Assembly (NCBI GenBank): GCA_022702545.1
Contig: JAHRBC010000003.1
Span: 4,340,001 to 4,404,000, forward strand
Direction of reading: 5' to 3'
Length of the DNA stretch: 64,000 nt
Source of the DNA: Phycomyces nitens
Taxonomy: Eukaryota > Mucoromycota > Mucoromycetes > Mucorales > Phycomycetaceae
In this document: one piece after another, positions 45,903-58,220 of the stretch
Position numbering within the stretch: position 1 is the first letter of the stretch
Layout of the letters: every line of letters starts with the position of its first letter
Position numbers and translations under genes: made by a program
Notes under the pieces: generated by a model
Databases searched by the model: none
What the model saw: only the letters and a program-made list of their open reading frames with translations
What the model was told of the DNA's origin: nothing

Positions 45903-47704
45903 CTACAATTTCTGGCCAAACATCTCCAAAAGTTTGGTCTCAACATTCCCACTGATCTTCTTGTTGGCCATTGAAAGACTATTGGCGGCATGGATACTGA
46001 TGGGTGCCAGATATGTGCCAATGTCCAAGGGATTTGTTGTGGTATGGATCTTTAAATGGGTCAACAATCCCACGATTTCTGGAGTCTGTTGAGTCTTTAG
46101 AGAGAATTCCTCAATGATATTTTTGATGTCTATGATGGTTAATCCCCTTTCTAAGATCACTGCAGTAGCCACAGACTGTAGAATGCTACTGGCAGCCTTG
46201 GAAATTGACTTGTCCGACACACCATATCCTTGGTTGCTGGGTATATCTGCAATTGTGAATATGGTGGCCGGCTGTAAAAGATCAGTATCCAGACATTCTA
46301 ATGTTGCTCGCCAAGCTGCATATGTCGATATCTTTCCAAATCCTGATGACAATTGCCTGAGAGATGAGATTGACATTGGCGCTTTGTAAATCTCTTGGGA
46401 ATTGGCAAAAAAGTTTTGACTGTTGAAACAAATTTCTTTTGCTTTGCCTTGTCGTAAAGAATGGGAAAATTGGTGGAGCCAGAACCAATTGGCGTCTCAG
46501 GGCCTATGAACACCTTGTTACTTTTAATCATTGAAGACATTGTGACAAGAATGTTCATTGTCTTGCTGCCAATCTTGAGCTTCATCTTTGCCGGACCACC
46601 GTCTGCTTCTTCATGTATGGCAACGGAAAGAACATTCGGGGCAAAGCTGGAAAATGAGGGCAGTGATTTCATATTGGTTTCTCCATGAGAGTCCAGCAGT
46701 TTTGCTCTCGAGTAAGCCTCGGCTGTCAATGTGAGCAAAGCATTGTTGGGAGTAATTATAAGGCACCCAGTGTGAAGTACTGCCACAGCGTGAAGGAGCG
46801 GTTGGCATAAGCGAAAGTCGGTATTAAGAGCATCCAAAAGTTCAGTTGTAGGCGGAACAAATGTGAATTTTCCTCCAAGTCCAGGGAGACTAGACGATGA
46901 AATGAGCTTTTCCATGTATGCTTTAGTTGGAGACATTACCGAATCTGTAGCATCATTTTCGACTGATGACTGAGATTCTCTATGAACCTGAACAACGCAT
47001 TCTAGAACCTCAGAGTAGTTCCCATTTTGAAACGGAATTTTACCCAGCATATCCAGCATAATATCTTTCTGCATAAGTGCATGGCTGGTATGGCTCGATG
47101 TCATTGAAGGGTGTTTCATATGCAAAGCCAAAGGCGCACAAGAGATGGCCAACGTTTGATTATATGCCAATTCAGCACAATTCGTGAGGGCCAACTGACT
47201 TCCACGACAAAGGTCAAACTCAGGAGATTCGAATTTTATTCGTTTTCTACGGTCATCCTCAGCGGTTTCAAATGTGTCTATGACAGCATTGATACCATGC
47301 TGCTTATCGAGATGACTATTTAAGGTGTCAATATTGCTAAACTTGATCGAGCCGCAAGTCACCAATGGACATGAAAAGTTTCCTGAAGAATCACGGTCAA
47401 TTCTGATAATATCTAGGGAAAAAAAGAGACGGATAATTTGTTATCAACCGATTTATGGGTCAAAGAACGCGTATATCTTACAGTCCCCAATATGCGTATT
47501 GATCTGAATAACGTGTTGTCTCCGGAGATGACGGTATTGCTGCTTCGAGTCAGAGAACTCTTTATTGCAAACTTTGAAATTGTACGTCTTTTTGGCTTTC
47601 TCTTCAACTAGTAACTTATCATTACATAAATCCGGGGATTTCTGTTCTCCTTGACTCAACATGTTTGCTTTTTCGGAGATGGGTTTCGAGCTCTTTTCTG
47701 CCAT
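45903..47704 (-). CDS. Unrecognised C2H2 zinc-finger-like gene, copy 1, with a one-base frameshift
   Basis: Exon 1 is 47704-47482 and exon 2 begins at 47412 (GT-AG intron). As written the frame ends at 46298 (445 aa). Compared with copy 2, a T-run on the coding strand (+ strand A-run near 46,409) is six instead of seven bases, and the frame of copy 2 continues to 45903. A C2H2 finger is visible in FSCPLVTCGSIKFSNIDTL with NSHLDKQH. An upstream half-finger (FKVCNKEF...HLRRQH) lacks its first Cys. The rest, about 350 residues with PGLGGKFTFVPPTTELLDAL and HEEADGGPAKMKLKIGSKTM, matches no family I know. The gene may be a pseudogene or a homopolymer miscall. Its 5' end faces the satellite array, about 450 bp away. 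Confidence 0.55.
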
Positions 47705-48149
47705 GACAACGACAAGAAACTAAGTGGCAAAAGCAAAAACAAATAGCTTTTGTAAACAGAACTGTACCAAAATAGATTAAAACATGATTAGCCAATTTTA
47801 CTTACTATTTATTTCCAAATGAAAGAGGAACTGAAATCCGATATGACACAGAATTGGTGTTTAAGTATTTGACCGAGTGTAAATAGAAATTTGTGAGGTT
47901 AGTCTGGAGGACAAACTGAGCAGGAACAGAGAAGTGCTGCGATCATCTTGGATTCTATTGAGCGGAAAGTAAATTTTGAAACAAATATTTTAGAATTGAT
48001 TATAAAAATTGCTATGATTCAAAGTAATATACTTAGATCATAAGCTAACAAGGCAAACGGGTGGGGATAAAGAAGGTGACTTCTCTGTTCCTATTTGAGG
48101 TCTAATGAACTCAACTAATTATCCCAAGAAAGCTGTCTCGACAGGACGC
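47705..48149. promoter_or_regulatory. Spacer between copy 1 of the unknown gene and the satellite array
   Basis: 445 bp of unique AT-rich sequence containing the presumed promoter of copy 1. No gene is visible. The array begins abruptly within tcaccagcc near 48,150. Confidence 0.45.
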
Positions 48150-51100
48150 TCACCAGCCAGATTGGCAGAGGGACAATGGAGACGGGCAAAAATGACGATG
48201 GAGAATCACCAGCCAAATTTGCAGAGGGACGATGGAGACGGGCAAAAATGACGATGGAGAATCACCAGCCAATTTGACAGAGGGACGATGGAGACGGGCA
48301 AAAATAACGATGGAGAACCACCAGCCAAATTGGCAGAGGGATGATGGAGACGGGTGAAAATAGCGATGGAGAACCACCAGCCAAATTGGCAGAGGGACGA
48401 TGGAGACGGGCAAAAATGACGATGGAGAATCACCAGCCAATTTGACAGAGGGACGATGGAGACGGGCAAAAATGACGATGGAGAATCACCAGCCATATTT
48501 GCAGAGGGACGATGGAGACGGGCAAAAATGACGATGGAGAATCACCAGCCAATTTGACAGAGGGACGATGGAGACGGGCAAAAATGACGATGGAGAATCA
48601 CCAGCCAATTTGACAGAGGGACGATGGAGACGGGCAAAAATAACGATGGAGAATCACCAGCCATATTTGCAGAGGGACGATGGAGACGGGCAAAAATGAC
48701 GATGGAGAATCACCAGCCAATTTGACAGAGGGACGATGGAGACGGGCAAAAATAACGATGGAGAACCACCAGCCAATTTGACAGAGGGACGATGGAGACG
48801 GGCAAAAATGACGATGGAGAATCACCAGCCAAATTTGCAGAGGGACGATGGAGACAGGCAAAAATGACGATGGAGAATCACCAGCCAAATTTGCGGAGGG
48901 ACAATGGAGACGGGTGAAAATAGTGATGGAGAACCACCAGCCAAATTGGCGGAGAGACGATGGAGACGGGCAAAAATGACGATGGAGAATCACCAGCCAA
49001 ATTTGCAGAGGGACGATGGAGACGGGCAAAAATGTCGATGGAGAATCACCAGCCAAATTGGCAGAGGGACGATGGAGACGGGTGAAAATAGCGATGGAGA
49101 ACCACCAGCCAAATTGGCGGAGAGACGATGGAGACGGGCAAAAATGACGATGGAGAATCACCAGCCAAATTTGCAGAGGGACGATGGAGACGGGCAAAAA
49201 TGACGATGGAGAATCACCAGCCAAATTTGCAGAGGGACGATGGAGACGGGCAAAAATGACGATGGAGAATCACCAGCCAATTTGACAGAGGGACGATGGA
49301 GACGGGCAAAAATAACGATGGAGAACCACCAGCCAAATTGGCAGAGGGATGATGGAGACGGGTGAAAATAGCGATGGAGAACCACCAGCCAAATTGGCAG
49401 AGGGACGATGGAGACGGGCAAAAATGACGATGGAGAATCACCAGCCAATTTGACAGAGGGACGATGGAGACGGGCAAAAATAACGATGGAGAATCACCAG
49501 CCAAATTGGCAGAGGGATGATGGAGACGGGTGAAAATAGCGATGGAGAACCACCAGCCAAATTGGCGGAGAGACGATGGAGACGGGCAAAAATGACGATG
49601 GAGAATCACCAGCCAAATTTGCAGAGGGATGATGGAGACGGGCAAAAATGACGATGGAGAATCACCAGCCAATTTGACAGAGGGACGATGGAGACGGGCA
49701 AAAATGACGATGGAGAATCACCAGCCAATTTGACAGAGGGACGATGGAGACGGGCAAAAATAACGATGGAGAACCACCAGCCAAATTGGCAGAGGGATGA
49801 TGGAGACGGGTGAAAATAGCGATGGAGAACCACCAGCCAAATTGGCAGAGGGACGATGGAGACGGGCAAAAATGACGATGGAGAATCACCAGCCAATTTG
49901 ACAGAGGGACGATGGAGACGGGCAAAAATAACGATGGAGAATCACCAGCCATATTTGCAGAGGGACGATGGAGACGGGCAAAAATGACGATGGAGAATCA
50001 CCAGCCAATTTGACAGAGGGACGATGGAGACGGGCAAAAATAACGATGGAGAACCACCAGCCAAATTGGCAGAGGGATGATGGAGACGGGTGAAAATAGC
50101 GATGGAGAACCACCAGCCAAATTGGCAGAGGGACGATGGAGACGGGCAAAAATGACGATGGAGAATCACCAGCCAAATTTGCAGAGGGACGATGGAGACG
50201 GGCAAAAATGACGATGGAGAATCACCAGCCAAATTTGCAGAGGGACGATGGAGACGGGCAAAAATGACGATGGAGAATCACCAGCCAATTTGACAGAGGG
50301 ACGATGGAGACGGGCGAAAATGACGATGGAGAATCACCAGCCATATTTGCAGAGGGACGATGGAGACGGGCAAAAATGACGATGGAGAATCACCAGCCAA
50401 TTTGACAGAGGGACGATGGAGACGGGCAAAAATGACGATGGAGAATCACCAGCCAATTTGACAGAGGGACGATGGAGACGGGCAAAAATGACGATGGAGA
50501 ATCACCAGCCAAATTTGCAGAGGGACGATGGAGACAGGCAAAAATGACGATGGAGAATCACCAGCCAATTTGACAGAGGGACGATGGAGACGGGCAAAAA
50601 TGACGATGGAGAATCACCAGCCAAATTGGCAGAGGGATGATGGAGACGGGTGAAAATAGCGATGGAGAACCACCAGCCAAATTGGCGGAGAGACGATGGA
50701 GACGGGCAAAAATGACGATGGAGAATCACCAGCCAAATTTGCAGAGGGACGATGGAGACGGGCAAAAATGACGATGGAGAATCACCAGCCAATTTGACAG
50801 AGGGACGATGGAGACGGGCAAAAATGACGATGGAGAATCACCAGCCAATTTGACAGAGGGACGATGGAGACGGGCAAAAATGACGATGGAGAATCACCAG
50901 CCATATTTGCAGAGGGACGATGGAGACGGGCAAAAATGACGATGGAGAATCACCAGCCAATTTGACAGAGGGACAATGGAGACGGGCAAAAATGACGATG
51001 GAGAATCACCAGCCAATTTGACAGAGGGACGATGGAGACGGGCAAAAATAACGATGGAGAATCACCAGCCAAATTGGCAGAGGGATGATGGAGACGGGTG

Positions 51101-54100
51101 AAAATAGCGATGGAGAACCACCAGCCAAATTGGCGGAGAGACGATGGAGACGGGCAAAAATGACGATGGAGAATCACCAGCCAAATTTGCAGAGGGACGA
51201 TGGAGACGGGCAAAAATGACGATGGAGAATCACCAGCCAAATTTGACAGAGGGACGATGGAGACGGGCAAAAATAACGATGGAGAACCACCAGCCAAATT
51301 TGCAGAGGGACGATGGAGACGGGCAAAAATGACGATGGAGAATCACCAGCCAATTTGACAGAGGGACGATGGAGACGGGCAAAAATGACGATGGAGAATC
51401 ACCAGCCATATTTGCAGAGGGACGATGGAGACGGGCAAAAATGACGATGGAGAATCACCAGCCAATTTGACAGAGGGACGATGGAGACGGGCAAAAATGA
51501 CGATGGAGAATCACCAGCCAATTTGACAGAGGGACGATGGAGACGGGCAAAAATGACGATGGAGAATCACCAGCCAAATTTGCAGAGGGACGATGGAGAC
51601 GGGCAAAAATGACGATGGAGAATCACCAGCCAATTTGACAGAGGGACGATGGAGACGGGCAAAAATAACGATGGAGAATCACCAGCCAAATTGGCAGAGG
51701 GATGATGGAGACGGGTGAAAATAGCGATGGAGAACCACCAGCCAAATTGGCGGAGAGACGATGGAGACGGGCAAAAATGACGATGGAGAATCACCAGCCA
51801 AATTTGCAGAGGGACGATGGAGACGGGCAAAAATGACGATGGAGAATCACCAGCCAATTTGACAGAGGGACGATGGAGACGGGCAAAAATGACGATGGAG
51901 AATCACCAGCCAATTTGACAGAGGGACGATGGAGACGGGCAAAAATGACGATGGAGAATCACCAGCCATATTTGGCAGAGGGACGATGGAGACGGGCAAA
52001 AATGACGATGGAGAATCACCAGCCAATTTGACAGAGGGACAATGGAGACGGGCAAAAATGACGATGGAGAATCACCAGCCAATTTGACAGAGGGACGATG
52101 GAGACGGGCAAAAATAACGATGGAGAATCACCAGCCAAATTGGCAGAGGGATGATGGAGACGGGTGAAAATAGCGATGGAGAACCACCAGCCAAATTGGC
52201 GGAGAGACGATGGAGACGGGCAAAAATGACGATGGAGAATCACCAGCCAAATTTGCAGAGGGACGATGGAGACGGGCAAAAATGACGATGGAGAATCACC
52301 AGCCAATTTGACAGAGGGACGATGGAGACGGGCAAAAATAACGATGGAGAACCACCAGCCAAATTGGCAGAGGGATGATGGAGACGGGTGAAAATAGCGA
52401 TGGAGAACCACCAGCCAAATTGGCAGAGGGACGATGGAGACGGGCAAAAATGACGATGGAGAATCACCAGCCAATTTGACAGAGGGACGATGGAGACGGG
52501 CAAAAATAACGATGGAGAATCACCAGCCAAATTGGCAGAGGGATGATGGAGACGGGTGAAAATAGCGATGGAGAACCACCAGCCAAATTGGCGGAGAGAC
52601 GATGGAGAATCACCAGCCAAATTTGCAGAGGGATGATGGAGACGGGCAAAAATGACGATGGAGAATCACCAGCCAATTTGACAGAGGGACGATGGAGACG
52701 GGCAAAAATGACGATGGAGAATCACCAGCCATATTTGACAGAGGGACGATGGAGACGGGCAAAAATGACGATGGAGAATCACCAGCCAATTTGACAGAGG
52801 GACGATGGAGACGGGCAAAAATAACGATGGAGAACCACCAGCCAAATTGGCAGAGGGATGATGGAGACGGGTGAAAATAGCGATGGAGAACCACCAGCCA
52901 AATTGGCAGAGGGACGATGGAGACGGGCAAAAATGACGATGGAGAATCACCAGCCAATTTGACAGAGGGACGATGGAGACGGGCAAAAATAACGATGGAG
53001 AATCACCAGCCATATTTGCAGAGGGACGATGGAGACGGGCAAAAATGACGATGGAGAATCACCAGCCAATTTGACAGAGGGACGATGGAGACGGGCAAAA
53101 ATAACGATGGAGAACCACCAGCCAAATTGGCAGAGGGATGATGGAGACGGGTGAAAATAGCGATGGAGAACCACCAGCCAAATTGGCAGAGGGACGATGG
53201 AGACGGGCAAAAATGACGATGGAGAATCACCAGCCAATTTGACAGAGGGACGATGGAGACGGGCAAAAATAACGATGGAGAACCACCAGCCAAATTGGCA
53301 GAGGGATGATGGAGACGGGCAAAAATGACGATGGAGAATCACCAGCCAATTTGACAGAGGGACGATGGAGACTGGCAAAAATAACGATGGAGAACCACCA
53401 GCCAAATTGGCAGAGGGATGATGGAGACGGGTGAAAATAGCGATGGAGAACCACCAGCCAAATTGGCAGAGGGACGATGGAGACGGGCAAAAATGACGAT
53501 GGAGAATCACCAGCCAATTTGACAGAGGGACGATGGAGACGGGCAAAAATAACGATGGAGAACCACCAGCCAAATTGGCAGAGGGATGATGGAGACGGGT
53601 GAAAATAGCGATGGAGAACCACCAGCCAAATTGGCGGAGAGACGATGGAGACGGGTGAAAATAGCGATGGAGAACCACCAGCCAAATTGGCGGAGAGACG
53701 ATGGAGACGGGTGAAAATAGCGATGGAGAACCACCAGCCAAATTGGCAGAGGGACGATGGAGACGGGCAAAAATGACGATGGAGAATCACCAGCCAATTT
53801 GACAGAGGGACGATGGAGACGGGCAAAAATGACGATGGAGAATCACCAGCCAATTTGACAGAGGGACGATGGAGACGGGCAAAAATAACGATGGAGAACC
53901 ACCAGCCAAATTGGCAGAGGGATGATGGAGACGGGTGAAAATAGCAATGGAGAACCACCAGCCAAATTGGCAGAGGGACGATGGAGACGGGCAAAAATAA
54001 CGATGGAGAACCACCAGCCAAATTGGCAGAGGGATGATGGAGACGGGTGAAAATAGCGATGGAGAACCACCAGCCAAATTGGCAGAGGGACGATGGAGAC

Positions 54101-56166
54101 GGGCAAAAATGACGATGGAGAATCACCAGCCAATTTGACAGAGGGACGATGGAGACGGGCAAAAATGACGATGGAGAATCACCAGCCAATTTGACAGAGG
54201 GACGATGGAGACGGGCAAAAATAACGATGGAGAACCACCAGCCAAATTGGCAGAGGGACGATGGAGACGGGCAAAAATGACGATGGAGAATCACCAGCCA
54301 ATTTGACAGAGGGACGATGGAGACGGGCAAAAATGACGATGGAGAATCACCAGCCATATTTGCAGAGGGACGATGGAGACGGGCAAAAATGACGATGGAG
54401 AATCACCAGCCAATTTGACAGAGGGACGATGGAGACGGGCAAAAATAACGATGGAGAACCACCAGCCAAATTGGCAGAGGGATGATGGAGACGGGCAAAA
54501 ATGACGATGGAGAATCACCAGCCAATTTGACAGAGGGACGATGGAGACTGGCAAAAATAACGATGGAGAACCACCAGCCAAATTGGCAGAGGGATGATGG
54601 AGACGGGTGAAAATAGCGATGGAGAACCACCAGCCAAATTGGCAGAGGGACGATGGAGACGGGCAAAAATGACGATGGAGAATCACCAGCCAATTTGACA
54701 GAGGGACGATGGAGACGGGCAAAAATAACGATGGAGAACCACCAGCCAAATTGGCAGAGGGACGATGGAGACGGGTGAAAATAGCGATGGAGAACCACCA
54801 GCCAAATTGGCGGAGAGACGATGGAGACGGGCAAAAATGACGATGGAGAATCACCAGCCAAATTTGCAGAGGGACGATGGAGACGGGCAAAAATGACGAT
54901 GGAGAATCACCAGCCAAATTTGCAGAGGGACGATGGAGACGGGCAAAAATGACGATGGAGAATCACCAGCCAATTTGACAGAGGGACGATGGAGACGGGC
55001 GAAAATGACGATGGAGAATCACCAGCCATATTTGCAGAGGGACGATGGAGACGGGCAAAAATGACGATGGAGAATCACCAGCCAATTTGACAGAGGGACG
55101 ATGGAGACGGGCAAAAATGACGATGGAGAATCACCAGCCAATTTGACAGAGGGACGATGGAGACGGGCAAAAATGACGATGGAGAATCACCAGCCATATT
55201 TGCAGAGGGACGATGGAGACGGGCAAAAATGACGATGGAGAATCACCAGCCAATTTGACAGAGGGACGATGGAGACGGGCAAAAATGACGATGGAGAATC
55301 ACCAGCCAATTTGACAGAGGGACGATGGAGACGGGCAAAAATAACGATGGAGAATCACCAGCCAAATTGGCAGAGGGATGATGGAGACGGGTGAAAATAG
55401 CGATGGAGAACCACCAGCCAAATTGGCGGAGAGACGATGGAGACGGGTGAAAATAGCGATGGAGAACCACCAGCCAAATTGGCGGAGAGACGATGGAGAC
55501 GGGCAAAAATGACGATGGAGAATCACCAGCCAAATTTGCAGAGGGACGATGGAGACGGGCAAAAATGACGATGGAGAATCACCAGCCAAATTTGCAGAGG
55601 GACGATGGAGACAGGCAAAAATAACGATGGAGAACCACCAGCCAAATTGGCAGAGGGATGATGGAGACGGGTGAAAATAGCGATGGAGAACCACCAGCCA
55701 AATTGGCAGAGGGACGATGGAGACGGGCAAAAATGACGATGGAGAATCACCAGCCAATTTGACAGAGGGACGATGGAGACGGGCAAAAATAACGATGGAG
55801 AATCACCAGCCAAATTGGCAGAGGGATGATGGAGACGGGTGAAAATAGCGATGGAGAACCACCAGCCAAATTGGCAGAGGGACGATGGAGACGGGTGAGA
55901 ATAGCGATGGAGAACCACCAGCCAAATTGGCGGAGAGACGATGGAGACGGGCAAAAATGACGATGGAGAATCACCAGCCAAATTGGCAGAGGGATGATGG
56001 AGACGGGTGAAAATAGCGATGGAGAACCACCAGCCAAATTGGCAGAGGGACGATGGAGACGGGCAAAAATGACGATGGAGAATCACCAGCCAATTTGACA
56101 GAGGGACGATGGAGACGGGCAAAAATAACGATGGAGAACCACCAGCCAAATTGGCGGAGGGACGGG
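48150..56166. repeat. 56-bp satellite array, about 8.0 kb, about 143 units
   Basis: Head-to-tail copies of a 56-bp unit: ggacgatggagacgggcaaa / aatgacgatggagaatcacc / agccaatttgacagag. Units fall into a few variants: before the ggag/gcag junction caatttgaca, caaatttgca, catatttgca or caaattggca; gggcaaaaatgacg, gggcaaaaataacg or gggtgaaaatagcg in the middle; and gagggac versus gagagac. A few units are 57 bp (near 51,240 and 51,968) and one is shortened to 34 bp near 52,600. The + strand is purine-rich and each unit keeps about three CpG. The array sits between two direct copies of an unknown gene. It is not a CRISPR array, because there are no unique spacers. Confidence 0.97.
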
Positions 56167-56510
56167 TTTTCACGATATTTGGAGTCGAAGCAAAGGCTAC
56201 GACTATTGTGGCAGGCACACCTCACAATGATGGATACCAGCCCATAGCACAACACACTACTTTATTAACTACAATTTATCTACCCTTTCATTAAAACCAG
56301 ATAAGAATTATAATTATTAGCTTGTCTTGGAAAGATATAAGGGAAAGGGGTGTGTTAGAAATCAACAAAATATGATACATGTATATTTATATTCTAAGAA
56401 ATAAAGCGTAGCTAGTAGAGCTTACAACTGCATTTGATGTTTGTGTGGAGTCAGCTTCTTATATAATCAAAAAAAAAGCTAGCCTTATTAGAAGCACATA
56501 AAAAGTCTAT
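56167..56510. other. Unique spacer between the array and copy 2
   Basis: 344 bp of AT-rich sequence. A frame runs out of the array on the + strand through FTIFGVEAKATTIVAGTPHN to a stop near 56,293, but it is too short and partial to call a gene. Identity with the copy-1 locus begins near 56,510. Confidence 0.45.
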
Positions 56511-57735
56511 TGAGACCGATATTTGTCACTACAATTTCTGGCCAAACATCTCCAAAAATTTGGTCTCAACATTCCCACTGATCTTCTTGTTGGCCACTGA
56601 AAGACTATTGGCGGCATGGATACTGATGGGTGCCAGATATGTGCCAATGTCCAAGGGATTTGTTGTGGTATGGATCTTTAAATGGGTCAACAATCCCACG
56701 ATTTCTGGAGTCTGTTGAGTCTTTAGAGAGAATTCCTCAATGGTATTTTTGATGTCTATGATGGTTAATCCCCTTTCTAAGATCACTGCAGTAGCCACAG
56801 ACTGTAGAATGCTACTGGCAGCCTTGGAAATTGACTTGTCCGACACACCATATCCTTGGTTGCTGGGTATATCTGCAATTGTGAATATGGTGGCCGGTTG
56901 TAAAAGATCAGTATCCAGACATTCTAATGTTGCTCGCCAAGCTGCATATGTCGATATCTTTCCAAATCCTGATGACAATTGCCTGAGAGATGAGATTGAC
57001 ATTGGCGCTTTGTAAATCTCTTGGGAATTGGCAAAAAAAGTTTTGACTGTTGAAACAAATTTCTTTTGCTTTGCCTTGTCATAAAGAATGGGAAAATTGG
57101 TGGAGCCAGAACCAATTGGCGTCTCAGGGCCTATGAACACCTTGTTACTTTTAATCATTGAAGACATTGTGACAAGAATGTTCATTGTCTTGCTGCCAAT
57201 CTTGAGCTTCATCTTTGCCGGACCACCGTCTGCTTCTTCATGTATGGCAACGGAAAGAACATTCGGGGCAAAGCTGGAAAATGAGGGCAGTGATTTCATA
57301 TTGGTTTCTCCATGAGAGTCCAGCAGTTTTGCTCTCGAGTAAGCCTCGGCTGTCAATGTGAGCAAAGCATTGTTGGGAGTAATTATAAGGCACCCAGTGT
57401 GAAGTACTGCCACAGCGTGAAGGAGCGGTTGGCATAAGCGAAAGTCGGTATTAAGAGCATCCAAAAGTTCAGTTGTAGGCGGAACAAATGTGAATTTTCC
57501 ACATATGCTTTATTTGGGGATACAGCCGAATCTGTATCATCTTTTATGGCTGCTTTTTATGTTTTCTTATAATCCTGAACGACGTATACTACAGAGCAAT
57601 TTATATTCTTAAATGGAACATTTTCCAGCAAGTTAGGCATGTATTTGTTACGCATGAGGGGATAACTGCTGAGACCGACTGTGACCAAAGGACATCTATA
57701 TGCAACGCCAAAGGCGCACAGGTGATTCCGGCCCT
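56511..57735 (-). pseudogene. Copy 2 of the unknown C2H2-type gene: 5'-deficient, mosaic
   Basis: From about 56,511 to 57,498 the sequence is about 99% identical to 45,885-46,868; I count roughly seven differences, including A7 versus A6 in the homopolymer. It keeps the frame to 56529 that copy 1 has lost. Upstream of 57,498 (towards the 5' end of the gene) identity collapses. About 70 bp are missing, and 57,500-57,735 is only recognisable as a distant relative (for example DSAVSPNKAYVEN versus DSVMSPTKAYMEK), with a stop. No exon 1 or zinc finger is found, and the near-identical part lacks an ATG at a suitable place. It is most likely a pseudogene or a donor/recipient of gene conversion. Confidence 0.75.
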
Positions 57736-57788
57736 TGTTGTTTCAATATTGGTAAATTTATTTGTATAATAAAGGGTGTATATCTCAA

Positions 57789-58220
57789 TAATAGAGGGTT
57801 TGGTACATTATCAAAATATCCTCCTACCTAAAAAAGGAAGCCATGGTCTTTGGATTGTTTCAAATTATTTTCAAAAAAAAATGCGATTTTTGTGAAAAAT
57901 AGCGATTGTATATTTGAAAATACATCTTCTTGCTGACTGTTTTGTCAGTTCTGGTGGCTTTTTTTGGTAAAATAACAGTATAGGGTATATTTAAGAGATG
58001 TATTAACAAGGAATATATAATTATTATTTACAAAAGCCTTTTATACTGTTATAAACTTATATCAATTAATATTTTGCTTATAGAACCAAAAAATCGATAT
58101 TTTGGTAGTCCTAAAAAGGCAAGTTTCACTATGTTGTTACACAAACATCCTATTAAGATAGTGCTTTTTTGCCTAGTCAAACTTGAATGATTTTTTGATT
58201 ATTTACCAAACCCTCTATTA
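57789..58220. mobile_element. 432-bp non-autonomous inverted-repeat element (MITE), probably Tc1/mariner-type
   Basis: The left end reads TAATAGAGGGTTTGGTA and the right end is its exact reverse complement, TACCAAACCCTCTATTA, with 22 of 24 positions pairing when extended inward. Both ends carry TA, as expected for a TA target-site duplication. The interior is AT-rich with no ORF of note. The structure fits a miniature inverted-repeat element mobilised by a TA-targeting transposase. I see no second copy in this window, and the two transposase remnants here do not show these ends. Confidence 0.75.

Noticed and set aside
48150..56166. The array as a CRISPR locus
   Set aside because: Units are contiguous 56-bp copies with graded variants; there are no unique spacers, and the host is eukaryotic.
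48598..56255. Many 96-376 codon frames in the satellite as protein-coding genes
   Set aside because: They are the same repeat read in three frames. Most lack an ATG (they begin at TTG), and there is no start context or splicing; recorded only as a curiosity.
56166..56293. + strand frame leaving the array (FTIFGVEAKATTIVAGTPHN...)
   Set aside because: Too short, starts inside the satellite and has no recognisable homology.
45885..57498. The 1-kb direct repeats as LTRs of a retrotransposon enclosing the array
   Set aside because: The repeats are coding sequence of a gene, not LTR-like. No TG..CA ends, primer-binding site, gag-pol or target duplication is seen.
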